Shown here: positions 25,321 through 36,547 of the stretch, one piece after another | How positions within the stretch are numbered: position 1 is the first letter of the stretch | Layout: every line of letters starts with the position of its first letter | Assembly (NCBI RefSeq): GCF_024158035.1 | Contig: NZ_JAMZEK010000001.1 | Location: 434,001-498,000 of the forward strand | Direction: 5' to 3' | DNA length: 64,000 nucleotides | DNA from: Dyella lutea | GTDB lineage: Bacteria > Pseudomonadota > Gammaproteobacteria > Xanthomonadales > Rhodanobacteraceae | Notes under the pieces: model-generated | What the model saw: the letters and a program-made list of their open reading frames with translations, nothing else | Database searches by the model: none | What the model was told of the DNA's origin: nothing | Translations under genes and position numbers: made by a program

Positions 25321-25376
25321 CCAGCGCCTCCTGTCCCGTGCGTCGCCGTCCATGGCGATGTGCCCCAGGTCGCTTC

Positions 25377-26810
25377 TCAGTCGACCTTGGCCACCACGCT
25401 GCACTGCACGTCGCCACAAGCCTGCCAGCCGCCGCCCAGGGCCTTGTACAGGGCGATCGCCTGCAGGTTCACGTCGGCCTCGGCGGCGGCCAGCTGGTCT
25501 TCGGCGGCCAACTGGGTGCGCTCGGCGTCCAGCAGTTCCAGGTAGTCGGCGGCACCGGCTTGGTAGCGCGCCCTGGCGAGCGAAGCGGCATGACGGCTCT
25601 GCTCGGCCTGCTCGACCAGGTGCTGCACCCGTTCGCGTTGCTGGTTGTAGCCGACCAGCGCGTTGTCCACGTCCTCCAGCGCACGCAGCACGGTGCGCTG
25701 GTAGTTGGCGAGGGCTTCGTCGGCACGCGCCTCGCTGGCCTTCACGCCGGAGCGCACCCGCTGCACGTTGAGGCCGTCCCAGCGGATGCTCGGCGCTACC
25801 GACCAGGCGCGGGTGGCCGGGCTGCCGAAGTCGTTGCTGCGTCCGGCCAGGAAGCCGACGAAACCGCCCAGCGAGACGTGCGGGAACCAGTCTGCCCTGG
25901 CCACGCCGATGCGTGCGTTGGCCGCGGCCAGCTCGCGTTCGGCGACGCGGATGTCCGGCCGGCGCGCTAGCACGTCGTCGGCGTGGCCGACCGGCAGCAC
26001 TGCGTCAATCGGCTTGAAGCCCTTCGCGGACAGGTCGACGTCCAGCGCGCCCGGCCGTTCGCCGAGCAGCACCGCCAGGTGGAAGCGGTCGGCCTGCGCC
26101 CGGGTTTCCAGCAGCGGTAGCTGCGCCTGCACGCCGGCGAGGCGGGCGCGGGCGCTGGCCACGTCCTGGTCCGAGCCGGTGCCGATTTCGGCGCGGCTGG
26201 CGATCAGCTTCAGCGAGGCCTGCTGGTTGGCGATGTCGCGGCGTGCCACGTCCTGGCGCAGCTGGGTGCCACGCAGGTCGAAGTAGTAGCGGGCGACCTC
26301 GGCAAACAGGCTGACCTGCGCGTCCTGCAGCGCCGCTTCGCTGGCCTCGCTGTCGGCACGGGCGGCTTCCACCGAACGACGCACGCCGCCGAACAGGTCC
26401 AGCTCCCAGCTGGCGTCGAAGCCGGCCTGGTAGCTGGTGACCGTGTTGCGCTCGCTGCTGAATCCGGGCGCCTGTTCGCGGCTGCGGCTGTACGCGGCGG
26501 TGGTCTGGATGTCCGGCCACTGCTGCGACTCGGTGCTGCCGAGCACCGCACGCGACTGCTTCAGACGGGCTACGGCGATCTTCAGGTCGGGGCTGTTCTT
26601 CGCCGCGCGGGCGATCAGCGCATCCAGCGTGGGATCGCCGAACTGCTTCCACCAGGCGGCCTGGAAGGCCGTGTCGGACTCTCGCGCAGTATCGACGCCC
26701 TGCAGCGCCACCGGCTTTTCCTCGGGGCGGTGATAGTCCGGCCCCACGCTGATGCAGCCGGCCAGTAACAGCGCACCGGCGAGCGCACTCCAACGGATTG
26801 GATGATTCAT
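25377..26810 (-). CDS. RND efflux outer-membrane lipoprotein (OprM/NodT family)
   Basis: 477 aa with a lipoprotein signal (ALLLAGC) and the VGPDYHRPE start typical of OprM-type channels. The repeated coiled-coil domains are visible (FAEVARYYFDLRGTQLRQDVARRD; ALEDVDNALVGYNQQRERVQHLVEQAEQS). It forms the trimeric exit duct of a tripartite pump. It starts one base after the permease stop in an operon MFP-permease-channel. Confidence 0.94.
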   Translation of the reverse strand: MNHPIRWSALAGALLLAGCISVGPDYHRPEEKPVALQGVDTARESDTAFQAAWWKQFGDPTLDALIARAAKNSPDLKIAVARLKQSRAVLGSTESQQWPDIQTTAAYSRSREQAPGFSSERNTVTSYQAGFDASWELDLFGGVRRSVEAARADSEASEAALQDAQVSLFAEVARYYFDLRGTQLRQDVARRDIANQQASLKLIASRAEIGTGSDQDVASARARLAGVQAQLPLLETRAQADRFHLAVLLGERPGALDVDLSAKGFKPIDAVLPVGHADDVLARRPDIRVAERELAAANARIGVARADWFPHVSLGGFVGFLAGRSNDFGSPATRAWSVAPSIRWDGLNVQRVRSGVKASEARADEALANYQRTVLRALEDVDNALVGYNQQRERVQHLVEQAEQSRHAASLARARYQAGAADYLELLDAERTQLAAEDQLAAAEADVNLQAIALYKALGGGWQACGDVQCSVVAKVD

Positions 26811-26811
26811 C

Positions 26812-29800
26812 TCAATGCTCCTCCAGCGCCGGCCGCGACAGCGGCGCGGCGGCGTTGCGGGCGGCGCGACGCGCGGCGCTGCGCTCGCTCCAGCCGCGGA
26901 TCAACACGTAGAACAGCGGGGTGAAGGCCAGCCCGAAGAAGGTGACCCCGAGCATGCCGGAGAACACCGCCACGCCCATCGCGTGACGCATCTCCGCACC
27001 CGCCCCGTGCGAGAGCACCAGCGGCACCACGCCCATGATGAAGGCGAACGAGGTCATCAGGATCGGCCGCAACCGCAGCCGCGCGGCTTCCAGCACTGCC
27101 TGCACGCGGTCCAGGCCCTCCAGGATCTGCGCCTCGCGGGCGAACTCGACGATCAGGATCGCGTTCTTGCACGCCAGGCCGACCAGCACGATCAGGCCGA
27201 TCTGGGTGAAGATGTTGTTGTCGCCGCCGGACAGCCACACACCGAAGATCGCCGACAACAGCACCATCGGCACGATCAGGATCACCGCCAGCGGCAGGGT
27301 CACGCTCTCGTACAGCGAGGCCAGCACCAGGAACACCAGCAGCACGCACAGCGGGAACACCAGCACCGCGGTGTTGCCGGCGAGGATCTGCTGGTAGGTC
27401 AGCTCGGTCCATTCGAAGCTCATGCCGTTGGGCAGGGTCTTGTGGGCCAGCTGCTCGATCGCCGCCTGTGCCTGGCCCGAGCTGTAGCCCGGCGCCGGGC
27501 CGCCGTTGATCTCGGCGGTGGGATAGCCGTTGTAGTGCATCACCCGGTCCGGACCTACGGTCTGGCTGACCGTGACGAAGGAGCCCAGCGGCACCATCTG
27601 TCCGGCCGCGTTGCGCGTCTTCAGCTGGGTGATGTCCTGCGGCTCGCGGCGGAATCGCGGTTCGGCCGACAGGTTCACCTGATAGGTGCGGCCGAAACGG
27701 TTGAAGTCGTTCACGTACAGCGAGCCCAGGTAGGCCTGCATGGTCTGGTAGACGTCGGCCAGGTCCACGCCCTCGGCCTTGGCCTTCTCGCGGTCCACCT
27801 CGGCATCGATCTGCGGCACCGCGACCTGGTAGCTGGAGAACAGCCCGGCCAGCGCCGGCTCCTTACGGCTCGCCGCGATCAGGTTCTGGGTCTGCTTGTA
27901 CAGCTCCTGGTAGCCGAGGTCGCCACGGTCCTCCACCTGCAGGCGGAAGCCGCCGATGGTGCCCAGGCCCTGCACGGGCGGCGGCGGGAAGATCGCGATG
28001 TAGGCGTCCTGGATGGACGCGAATTTCTGGTTGAGCGCCGCGGCGATCGCACCGGCCGACAGCGACGCATCGCGCCGCTGGTCGAACGGCTTGAGCGTGA
28101 CGAACACGATGCCGCTGTTCGGCGAGTTGGTGAAGCCGTTGATCGACAGGCCGGGGAAGGCCACTGCGTTCTCCACGCCGGGCTGCTTCAGCGCGATCGC
28201 GCTCATGCGGCGGATCACGTCCTCGGAGCGGTCCAGCGAGGCGGCGTCGGGCAGCTGCGCGAACGACACCAGGTACTGCTTGTCCTGCGCCGGCACGAAA
28301 CCGGTCGGCACCTTGGCGAAGCCGAACAGGCCCAGCAGCACCAGGCCGCCGTAGATCACCAGCGCGATCGAGCCCTTGCCCAGCACGCGTTTCACGCCGC
28401 CGACGTAGCCGTTCGCGCTGCGCACGAAGAAGCGGTTGAACGGGCGGAACAGCCAGCCGAAGCCGCGGTCGATCGCCAGGCTCAGCCTGTCCTTCGGCGC
28501 GCCGCGTTCCTTGAGCAGCAGGGCGGACAGGGCGGGGCTCAGGGTCAGCGAGTTGAACGCCGAGATCACGGTGGAAATGGCGATGGTCAGCGCGAACTGG
28601 CGATAGAACTCGCCGGTCAGGCCACTGATGAAGGCCGCCGGCACGAATACCGCGCACAACACCAGCGCCGTGGCCACGATCGGCCCGGTCACTTCCTTCA
28701 TCGCCTGCTTGGTCGCCTCGCGCGGCGCCATGCCGTGCTCGATATGCCGCTCGACGTTCTCCACCACCACGATCGCGTCGTCGACCACGATGCCGATCGC
28801 CAGCACCAGCCCGAACAGGCTCAGCGCGTTGAGCGAGAAGCCGGCGAGGTGCATCACCGCGAAGGTACCGACCAGCGATACCGGCACGGCGACCAGCGGG
28901 ATCACGGACGCGCGCCAGGTCTGCAGGAACAGGATCACCACCAGCACCACCAGTACGATCGCCTCGAACAGCGTGTGCACCACCGCCTCGATCGAGCCGC
29001 GCACGAACACGGTCGGGTCATAGACGATGCGATAGTCGACGCCCTGCGGGAAATCCTTCTTCAGGCCCGCCATCAGCGAGCGGACCTCGTTGGAGATCTG
29101 GATCGCGTTGGAACCGGGGCGGGCGAACACCGGCAGCGCCACCGCCGGCTTGTTGTCGAGCAGGCTGCGCAGCGCGTAGTTGTTCGAACCCAGCTCGACC
29201 CGGGCGACATCGCGCAGGTGGGTCACCGCGCCGTCCTTGCCGGTGCGCACCACGATGTTGCGGAAGTCGTCCGCGCTGACCAGCCGGCCGCGGGTGTTGA
29301 TGTTGAGCTGGAACGCCGCGTTGCCACGGTCCGGCGGCGCGTTCAGCGCGCCGGCGGCCACATCCACGTTCTGCTCCTGGATCGCGTGCACGATGTCGCC
29401 GGTGGTCAGGCCGCGCTGGGCCATGCGGTCCGGATCCAGCCACACGCGCATGCTGTACTCGCCGGCACCGAAGATCTGCACGTCGCCGACGCCGTCCAGC
29501 CGGGCGAGCTGGTCCTTGATGTGCAGGCGCGCGTAGTTCGACAGGTACAGCATGTCGTAGCGCTGGTCCGGCGAGATCAGGTGCACCACCATGGTCAGGT
29601 CGGGCGAGCTCTTCTGCGTGGTCACGCCGAGTCGCTGCACTTCCTCCGGCAGCCGCGGCAGGGCCTGCGCCACGCGGTTCTGCACCTGCACCTGGGCGTT
29701 GTCCAGGTCGGTGCCGAGGGCGAAGGTGACGGTCAGCGTCATCGCGCCGTCGCTGGTCGCCTGCGAGGAGGTGTAGAGCATGCCTTCCACGCCGTTGATC

Positions 29801-30009
29801 TGGGTTTCCAGCGGCGTGGCGACGGTCTCGGCGATCACCTTGGGGTTGGCGCCGGGGTAGCTGGCGCGCACCACCACGGTGGGCGGTACCACTTCCGGGT
29901 ACTCGCTGATCGGCAACTGGAACAGCGAGATCGCACCGGCGATCACGATCAGCACCGACAGCACGCCGGCGAGGATCGGTCGATCGACGAAGTATTGGGC
30001 GAGTTTCAT
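26812..30009 (-). CDS. RND efflux permease (AcrB/MexB-type, HAE1 family)
   Basis: 1065 aa, close to the usual size. It begins MKLAQYFVDRPILAGVLSVLIVIAGAI. Conserved regions include GVEGMLYTSSQATSDGAMTLTVTF, the proton-relay Asp pair in TM4 (GLVLAIGIVVDDAIVVVENVERH) and the C-terminal FGLAFTPLFYVLIR. It is a proton-driven pump for drugs, solvents or bile-like compounds. The substrate range cannot be read from sequence. It is encoded four bases downstream of the adaptor gene. Confidence 0.96.
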   Translation of the reverse strand: MKLAQYFVDRPILAGVLSVLIVIAGAISLFQLPISEYPEVVPPTVVVRASYPGANPKVIAETVATPLETQINGVEGMLYTSSQATSDGAMTLTVTFALGTDLDNAQVQVQNRVAQALPRLPEEVQRLGVTTQKSSPDLTMVVHLISPDQRYDMLYLSNYARLHIKDQLARLDGVGDVQIFGAGEYSMRVWLDPDRMAQRGLTTGDIVHAIQEQNVDVAAGALNAPPDRGNAAFQLNINTRGRLVSADDFRNIVVRTGKDGAVTHLRDVARVELGSNNYALRSLLDNKPAVALPVFARPGSNAIQISNEVRSLMAGLKKDFPQGVDYRIVYDPTVFVRGSIEAVVHTLFEAIVLVVLVVILFLQTWRASVIPLVAVPVSLVGTFAVMHLAGFSLNALSLFGLVLAIGIVVDDAIVVVENVERHIEHGMAPREATKQAMKEVTGPIVATALVLCAVFVPAAFISGLTGEFYRQFALTIAISTVISAFNSLTLSPALSALLLKERGAPKDRLSLAIDRGFGWLFRPFNRFFVRSANGYVGGVKRVLGKGSIALVIYGGLVLLGLFGFAKVPTGFVPAQDKQYLVSFAQLPDAASLDRSEDVIRRMSAIALKQPGVENAVAFPGLSINGFTNSPNSGIVFVTLKPFDQRRDASLSAGAIAAALNQKFASIQDAYIAIFPPPPVQGLGTIGGFRLQVEDRGDLGYQELYKQTQNLIAASRKEPALAGLFSSYQVAVPQIDAEVDREKAKAEGVDLADVYQTMQAYLGSLYVNDFNRFGRTYQVNLSAEPRFRREPQDITQLKTRNAAGQMVPLGSFVTVSQTVGPDRVMHYNGYPTAEINGGPAPGYSSGQAQAAIEQLAHKTLPNGMSFEWTELTYQQILAGNTAVLVFPLCVLLVFLVLASLYESVTLPLAVILIVPMVLLSAIFGVWLSGGDNNIFTQIGLIVLVGLACKNAILIVEFAREAQILEGLDRVQAVLEAARLRLRPILMTSFAFIMGVVPLVLSHGAGAEMRHAMGVAVFSGMLGVTFFGLAFTPLFYVLIRGWSERSAARRAARNAAAPLSRPALEEH

Positions 30010-30013
30010 GGGA

Positions 30014-31216
30014 TCAGTCCTGGGCGCGGGTCAGCGCCGGGCCCTGCGACGGATTGCTGCCGCCGGAGGCCAGTTGGGTATCGGGGTCCAGGCTGCGCGA
30101 CTCCATCGACACGCGGGTCGGGTTCACCGGCATGCCGGGGCGCACGTGCTGCAGGCCGTTCACCACCACCACGTCGTTGGCGTCCAGGCCCTGCTCGATC
30201 ACACGCAGGCCATCGACCAGCGGTCCGGTGGTGACCTTGCGATAGCTCACCTTGCCGTCCTTGCCGAGCACGTAGACGAACTTGTTGCCGAGGTCGGTGC
30301 CGACGGCGCGGTCGTCGATCAGTGCACGCGGCTTGGCGCTGTCGGTGCGTAGCTGCAGGCGCACATACAGGCCCGGGGTGTAGCGGCCGTCGCTGTTGTC
30401 GAACACGGCGCGCAGGCGAATGGTGCCGCTGGCGGTGTCGAGCTGGTTGTCGACGAAATCGAGGCGGCCGGCGTGGGGGAAGCCGGATTCGTCCGCCAGG
30501 GCCATCGCCACCCGCGGTGGGCTGCGGTGGTCGCGGCGCAGGTGGTCCAGTTCGAGGTAGCTGTGCTCGTCCACGTCGAAGTACGCGTAGACCGGGTTCA
30601 CGCTGACCACGCTGGTCAGCACGTCGGCGGGCGTGACCAGGTTGCCGGCGGTGATGGCGGCATTGCCGACGCGGCCGTCGATCGGCGCGCGCACCTCGGT
30701 GAACTCGCGGTTGAGCTGTGCGGCGTCGAGCGCCGCGGCGGTGGCGGCGATCTGCGAGCGGGCGCTGGCCGCGGCGGTGTCCAGCCGATCGGCCTCCTCA
30801 CGCGAGATCGCATGCTGGGCCACCAGCCGCGTGCCGCGCGCGGCATTCTCTTCGGCCAGCTTCGCCTCGGCACGGGCCTGGACGAGATTGGCGCGCAGAC
30901 GGTCGACTTCGGCCTGGTACGGCCGGGGATCGATGCGGAACAGCAGCTCGCCCTTGTGCACCAGCGTGCCTTCCTTGAACAGCACGCTGTCGATGTAGCC
31001 GCTGACCCGCGGGTGCACCTGCACGGTGTCGACGGCCTGCAGGTGGCCGGTGAACTGGGCGGTGTCGCCGACGGCCCGGACCAGGGTCTGGGCGACGGTG
31101 ACGGCGGGGGGCGGCGGCGCGGCCTGTGCCTGGCTGCTGCCGTGATGGTCCAGGACGGCCCAGCTGCCGGCGGCGAGCGCCACGGCGAGGGCGATGAAGA
31201 TCCAGCGTTTCTGCAT
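30014..31216 (-). CDS. RND efflux periplasmic adaptor (MFP/HlyD family)
   Basis: 400 aa from ATG 31216 with AGGGAG upstream. It has an N-terminal anchor or signal (WIFIALAVALAAGSWAVL) without a lipobox Cys. The lipoyl/hairpin core is clear: VHPRVSGYIDSVLFKEGTLVHKGELLFRIDPRPYQAE, and EFTEVRAPIDGRVGNAAITAGNLV. It is the first gene of the efflux operon and divergent from a LysR gene, which probably controls it. Confidence 0.94.
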   Translation of the reverse strand: MQKRWIFIALAVALAAGSWAVLDHHGSSQAQAAPPPPAVTVAQTLVRAVGDTAQFTGHLQAVDTVQVHPRVSGYIDSVLFKEGTLVHKGELLFRIDPRPYQAEVDRLRANLVQARAEAKLAEENAARGTRLVAQHAISREEADRLDTAAASARSQIAATAAALDAAQLNREFTEVRAPIDGRVGNAAITAGNLVTPADVLTSVVSVNPVYAYFDVDEHSYLELDHLRRDHRSPPRVAMALADESGFPHAGRLDFVDNQLDTASGTIRLRAVFDNSDGRYTPGLYVRLQLRTDSAKPRALIDDRAVGTDLGNKFVYVLGKDGKVSYRKVTTGPLVDGLRVIEQGLDANDVVVVNGLQHVRPGMPVNPTRVSMESRSLDPDTQLASGGSNPSQGPALTRAQD

Positions 31217-31320
31217 GACGGGCTCCCTGAGCAACGTGCGCCGAACCGGGGGGAGTCGGCGAGGCCCGGGAGAATAGGTACACTGTCCGGTATAGAAAAC
31301 CGTCGTTTGGTGCAATGCAA

Positions 31321-31339
31321 TGGTGACTCCCAGTCACCA
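31321..31339. promoter_or_regulatory. Perfect palindrome in the efflux/lysR intergenic region
   Basis: TGGTGACT-CCC-AGTCACCA has perfect 8-bp arms around a 3-bp centre, ending 20 bp before the lysR start codon. LysR-type regulators often bind dyads in the divergent gap and repress themselves. The dyad is a little more compact than the classic T-N11-A site. Confidence 0.5.
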
Positions 31340-31359
31340 ATCGCCCGAGGAAACCCCTG

Positions 31360-32382
31360 ATGGAAGACTTTTCCGCCATCTCAGTCTTCGTTCGCGTGGT
31401 CGAAGCGAACAGCTTCGCCGCCGCCGCCGCCCAGCTCGGCATGACGCCCTCCGGAGTCAGTCGCGCCGTGTCCCGGCTGGAGGCCCGGCTCGGCGCGCGG
31501 CTGCTGTTCCGTTCCACCCGTTCGCTGCGGCTGACCGAGGACGGCGCCGCGTTCCACGCCCGCTGCAGGGAAATCCTCGCCGACCTCAGCGAGGCGACCG
31601 AGGCACTGGGCGAGGCCAGTCGCGAGCCGGCGGGCAAGCTGCGTGTGGGGCTGTCATTGGGCGTGGGACGCGCGGCGCTGATCCCGCGCCTGGCCGAATT
31701 CGAGAAACGCTATCCGGACATTCGCCTCGAACTGCTGATGAGCGACCTGCCCGGCGACCTCAACGGCGAGGGCATCGATTGCGCGATCCGCGTGGGCCAG
31801 CTGGAGGACTCCAGCCACATCGCGCACAAGATCGGCTACCTGCGCAATGTCGTGCTCGCCTCACCCGACTACCTCGCGCGGCATGGTGCCCCGGCCGGCA
31901 TCGACGACCTCAGGCACCACCGCTGCATCAACTACGTGTACCCGAACGGCAAGCCGCGGCAGTGGCAGTTCGACGGACCGGACGGGCAGATCGAAGTGGA
32001 CATCGACGCGCACCTGCTGATCAACGACGGCGAGTCGGTGATCCAGGCGGTGAGCGAAGGGCTGGGCATCACCCAGGCGCCGCATCTGCTGGCCTCATGC
32101 CTGCTCAGCAAGGGGATGCTGCAGCTGGTGATGACCGACGTGCGCTCCACCGGTAAGCCGGTATGGATCGTCTACCCGCAGAAGCGGCACCTGTCGGCGC
32201 GGGTGCGCGCCTTCATCGGCTGGGTGCGCGAGCTGTTCGACGCGTTGAACGAGCCGGACGTGCTGAAGCGTCCGTCGATACCGACGGTGCCGGCACCGTC
32301 AGCGGTGGCGAAGGCTCCGGCGCGGGTTCAGCTACCCAGCGGCATCCAGGCCAGCAGCGCCAGACCCAGTGCGATGCGGTAG
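31360..32382 (+). CDS. LysR-family transcriptional regulator
   Basis: 340 aa. The N-terminal helix-turn-helix (FSAISVFVRVVEANSFAAAAAQLGMTPSGVSRAVSRLEARLGARLLFRSTRSLRLTEDG) is canonical, followed by a periplasmic-binding-like effector domain (GKLRVGLSLGVGRAALIPRLAEFEKRYPDIRLEL). It is divergent from the RND operon and likely its local regulator. A ~35-residue Pro/Ala-rich tail is non-conserved and overlaps the uppP 3' end by 55 bp. Confidence 0.94.
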   Translation: MEDFSAISVFVRVVEANSFAAAAAQLGMTPSGVSRAVSRLEARLGARLLFRSTRSLRLTEDGAAFHARCREILADLSEATEALGEASREPAGKLRVGLSLGVGRAALIPRLAEFEKRYPDIRLELLMSDLPGDLNGEGIDCAIRVGQLEDSSHIAHKIGYLRNVVLASPDYLARHGAPAGIDDLRHHRCINYVYPNGKPRQWQFDGPDGQIEVDIDAHLLINDGESVIQAVSEGLGITQAPHLLASCLLSKGMLQLVMTDVRSTGKPVWIVYPQKRHLSARVRAFIGWVRELFDALNEPDVLKRPSIPTVPAPSAVAKAPARVQLPSGIQASSARPSAMR

Positions 32383-33125
32383 ACCGCGAAGGCGGTGAAG
32401 CGGTGGGTGCGGATGTAGCCGAGCAGCCACTTCACCGCCGCGAATGCGACGATCGCCGACACCACGAAGCCGACTGCCAGCGCGGTCCAGTCCTCGTGGG
32501 CGACGCCGCCGTTCTTCAGCACCTTCAGCAGTTCGTAGCCAGTGGCTGCATACATGGTCGGGATGCCGACCAGGAACGCGAATTCGGTCGCGGCGGGTCG
32601 ATCGCCGGTACCGGCCAGCAGCGCGGTGAAGATCGTCGCCGAGGAGCGCGAGGTGCCCGGGAAGATCCCGGCGACCATCTGCGCGACACCGACCAGGATC
32701 GCCACCGTCCAGGTCACCTGCGTGCTCGGTGGCCGCCGCGCAGCCAGCTGCTCGGCGGCGATCATCCACACGCCGCCGATCACCAGCGCCCAGGCCACCG
32801 GCGTCACTGTCTCCGGCAGCTTGAATCCCATCTTCACGGCGATCAGCCCGAGCACCGCGGTGATCAGGAAGGCGACAGTCAGCTTGGCCAGGTAGTCGCG
32901 GTTGGCCGGATCGCGCCACTGCGTCAGCAGCTGCCAGATGCGCTTCCAGTAGATCAGCGTCACCGCAAGGATCGCGCCGGCCTGGATGCCGACGTTGAAC
33001 AGGTCCGATCGCGCGCCCAGTCCGAGCTTTTCCGCGATCAGCAGGTGCCCGGTACTGGAGATGGGGAGGAACTCGGTGATGCCTTCGATGATGCCGAGGA
33101 GGATGACGCGGAGCAGATCGATCAC
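32328..33125 (-). CDS. uppP: Undecaprenyl-diphosphate phosphatase
   Basis: 265 aa from GTG 33125, the normal length; longer upstream ATG starts would add non-conserved residues. Active-site motifs are EGITEFLPISSTGHLLI (two Glu and the Ser cluster) and FPGTSRSSATI (PGTSRS with Arg). The enzyme removes a phosphate from undecaprenyl diphosphate to recycle the lipid carrier for cell-wall synthesis and can confer bacitracin resistance. Its 3' end overlaps the convergent lysR gene by 55 bp. Confidence 0.95.
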   Translation of the reverse strand: MIDLLRVILLGIIEGITEFLPISSTGHLLIAEKLGLGARSDLFNVGIQAGAILAVTLIYWKRIWQLLTQWRDPANRDYLAKLTVAFLITAVLGLIAVKMGFKLPETVTPVAWALVIGGVWMIAAEQLAARRPPSTQVTWTVAILVGVAQMVAGIFPGTSRSSATIFTALLAGTGDRPAATEFAFLVGIPTMYAATGYELLKVLKNGGVAHEDWTALAVGFVVSAIVAFAAVKWLLGYIRTHRFTAFAVYRIALGLALLAWMPLGS

Positions 33126-34974
<1,849 letters not shown>

Positions 34975-34996
34975 TTCCGCTGCCACGAGGTCTTCC

Positions 34997-36352
34997 ATGA
35001 AAGAGATCGCGCTTTCCCGTTCCGCCCGGGCGCTTCCGGCCTGGGCGCTGCTGTTCGCCGTGCTGTGCATGCTGCTCGTCCCGTCGGCCTCCCATGCTGC
35101 CGAGGCGGCCCCCACCGTCGACAAGGGCGACGTGGCCTGGATGCTCACCTCCACGTTGCTGGTGCTGCTGATGACGGTGCCGGGCCTGGCCCTGTTCTAC
35201 GGCGGCCTGGTCCGCTCGAAGAACGTGCTGTCGATCCTGATGCAGGTGATGACGGTGTTCTCGATGATCGTGGTGCTGTGGGTGATCTACGGCTACTCGC
35301 TGGCCTTCAACGGCGGCAATGCCTTCATCGGCAACCTGGACAAGCTGTTCCTCAGGGGCGTGACCAAGGACAGCCTGGCGGCCACCTTCACCGCGGGCGT
35401 GGCGCTGCCCGAATACGTGTTCGTGGTGTTCCAGTCGACCTTCGCCGGCATCACCGGCGCGCTGATCGTCGGTGCGTTCGCCGAGCGCATGCGCTTTCGC
35501 GCAGTCCTGGTGTTCTGCGCGCTGTGGTTCACCTTCGCCTACCTGCCGATCGCGCACATGGTCTGGTACGGACCGAACGGATTCATGTTCGCGAAGGGCG
35601 CGCTGGACTTCGCCGGCGGCACCGTGGTGCACATCAATGCCGGTATCGCCGGCCTGGTCGGCGCCTATTTCGTCGGTCCGCGGCTGGGGCTGGGGCGCGA
35701 GTCGATGAAGCCGCACAACGTGACCTTCACCATGGTCGGCGCGGCGATCCTGTGGGTGGGCTGGTTCGGTTTCAACGCCGGCTCCAACCTGGAGTCCAAC
35801 GCCGGCGCGGCGCTGGCCTTCATCAATACGCTGGTGGCGACCGCGGCGGCGGTGCTGGTGTGGCTGCTGATCGAGGCGGTGCACAAGGGCAAGCCCTCGA
35901 TGGTCGGCGGTGCCTCGGGCGCGGTGGCCGGCCTGGTGGCGATTACCCCGGCCTGCGGCACGGTCGGCCCGATGGGCTCGCTGGCGATCGGTGCGGCAGC
36001 CAGCGTGGCCTGCGTCTGGGGTGTGACCGGCTTGAAGAAGCTCCTACGCGCCGACGACGCGCTCGACGTGTTCGGCGTGCACGGGCTGGGCGGCATTGTC
36101 GGCGCCCTGCTCACCGGCGTGTTCAGCGCCCCGACACTGGGCGGCACCGGCTTCGGCAGCGGCAACAGCACGATCGCCCAGCAGCTGGGCGTGCAGGCGC
36201 TCGGCGTGGGCGTGACCCTGGTCTGGAGCGGCGTGGTCTCGGTGCTGGCCTACCTGGTGGTGAAGGTGGTGTTCGGGCTGCGGGTCTCGGCCGAGGCCGA
36301 GCGCGAGGGCCTGGATATCACCTCGCACGGCGAGAGCGCCTACGAGGGCTAG
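34997..36352 (+). CDS. amtB: Ammonium transporter AmtB
   Basis: 451 aa from ATG 34997 with ACGAGG upstream. A cleavable signal (LFAVLCMLLVPSASHAAEA) precedes eleven membrane segments. Amt signatures include FYGGLVRSKNVLSILMQ, the pore His of YLPIAHMVWYG and that of DVFGVHGLGGIVGALLTG, and WFGFNAGSNLESN. It conducts ammonium/ammonia and is gated by GlnK. It closes the porin-glnK-amtB operon, followed by a hairpin terminator. Confidence 0.96.
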   Translation: MKEIALSRSARALPAWALLFAVLCMLLVPSASHAAEAAPTVDKGDVAWMLTSTLLVLLMTVPGLALFYGGLVRSKNVLSILMQVMTVFSMIVVLWVIYGYSLAFNGGNAFIGNLDKLFLRGVTKDSLAATFTAGVALPEYVFVVFQSTFAGITGALIVGAFAERMRFRAVLVFCALWFTFAYLPIAHMVWYGPNGFMFAKGALDFAGGTVVHINAGIAGLVGAYFVGPRLGLGRESMKPHNVTFTMVGAAILWVGWFGFNAGSNLESNAGAALAFINTLVATAAAVLVWLLIEAVHKGKPSMVGGASGAVAGLVAITPACGTVGPMGSLAIGAAASVACVWGVTGLKKLLRADDALDVFGVHGLGGIVGALLTGVFSAPTLGGTGFGSGNSTIAQQLGVQALGVGVTLVWSGVVSVLAYLVVKVVFGLRVSAEAEREGLDITSHGESAYEG

Positions 36353-36357
36353 ACCTT

Positions 36358-36395
36358 GGGCGCGTCCGTCTCGTGGAACGGGAGCGCCCCTTTTT
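36358..36395 (+). terminator. Rho-independent terminator after amtB
   Basis: GGGCGC and GCGCCC pair around an inner CCGT/ACGG stem, followed by five T residues (36391-36395). It separates amtB from glnA, so glnA relies on its own promoter. Confidence 0.7.
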
Positions 36396-36401
36396 AGTGC
36401 A
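36385..36401. promoter_or_regulatory. NtrC-like binding site upstream of glnA
   Basis: Read on the minus strand, TGCACTAAAAAGGGGCG agrees at 11 of 14 fixed positions with TGCACYANNNTGGTGCA. It lies about 120-137 bp upstream of the predicted glnA start of transcription, a normal enhancer distance. It partly overlaps the amtB terminator. Confidence 0.45.
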
Positions 36402-36495
36402 AAACCAAGGTATCGTTGCCCACGTTTGAAGCGTCAGTCCGCCCCGCCAACCCCGCGAACCGCATGCCAGCGCGGCGCGCGACTGGTCCCGCAGG

Positions 36496-36510
36496 TGGCA
36501 TGGCGCTTGC
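36496..36510 (+). promoter_or_regulatory. Sigma-54 promoter of glnA
   Basis: TGGCATGGCGCTTGC contains the -24 TGGC and -12 TTGC with the exact 7-bp spacing and a close match to TGGCACG-N4-TTGCW. Transcription would begin near 36521, leaving a ~26-nt leader before the glnA ATG. Confidence 0.8.
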
Positions 36511-36547
36511 TAAAACCCTGCTGCCAATCCACCACCGAGGTTCTTCC

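Noticed and set aside
26815-30234. 1139-codon plus-strand frame opposite the RND permease
   Set aside because: It is the antisense shadow of the permease; its translation is His/Gln/Arg-rich and without motifs.
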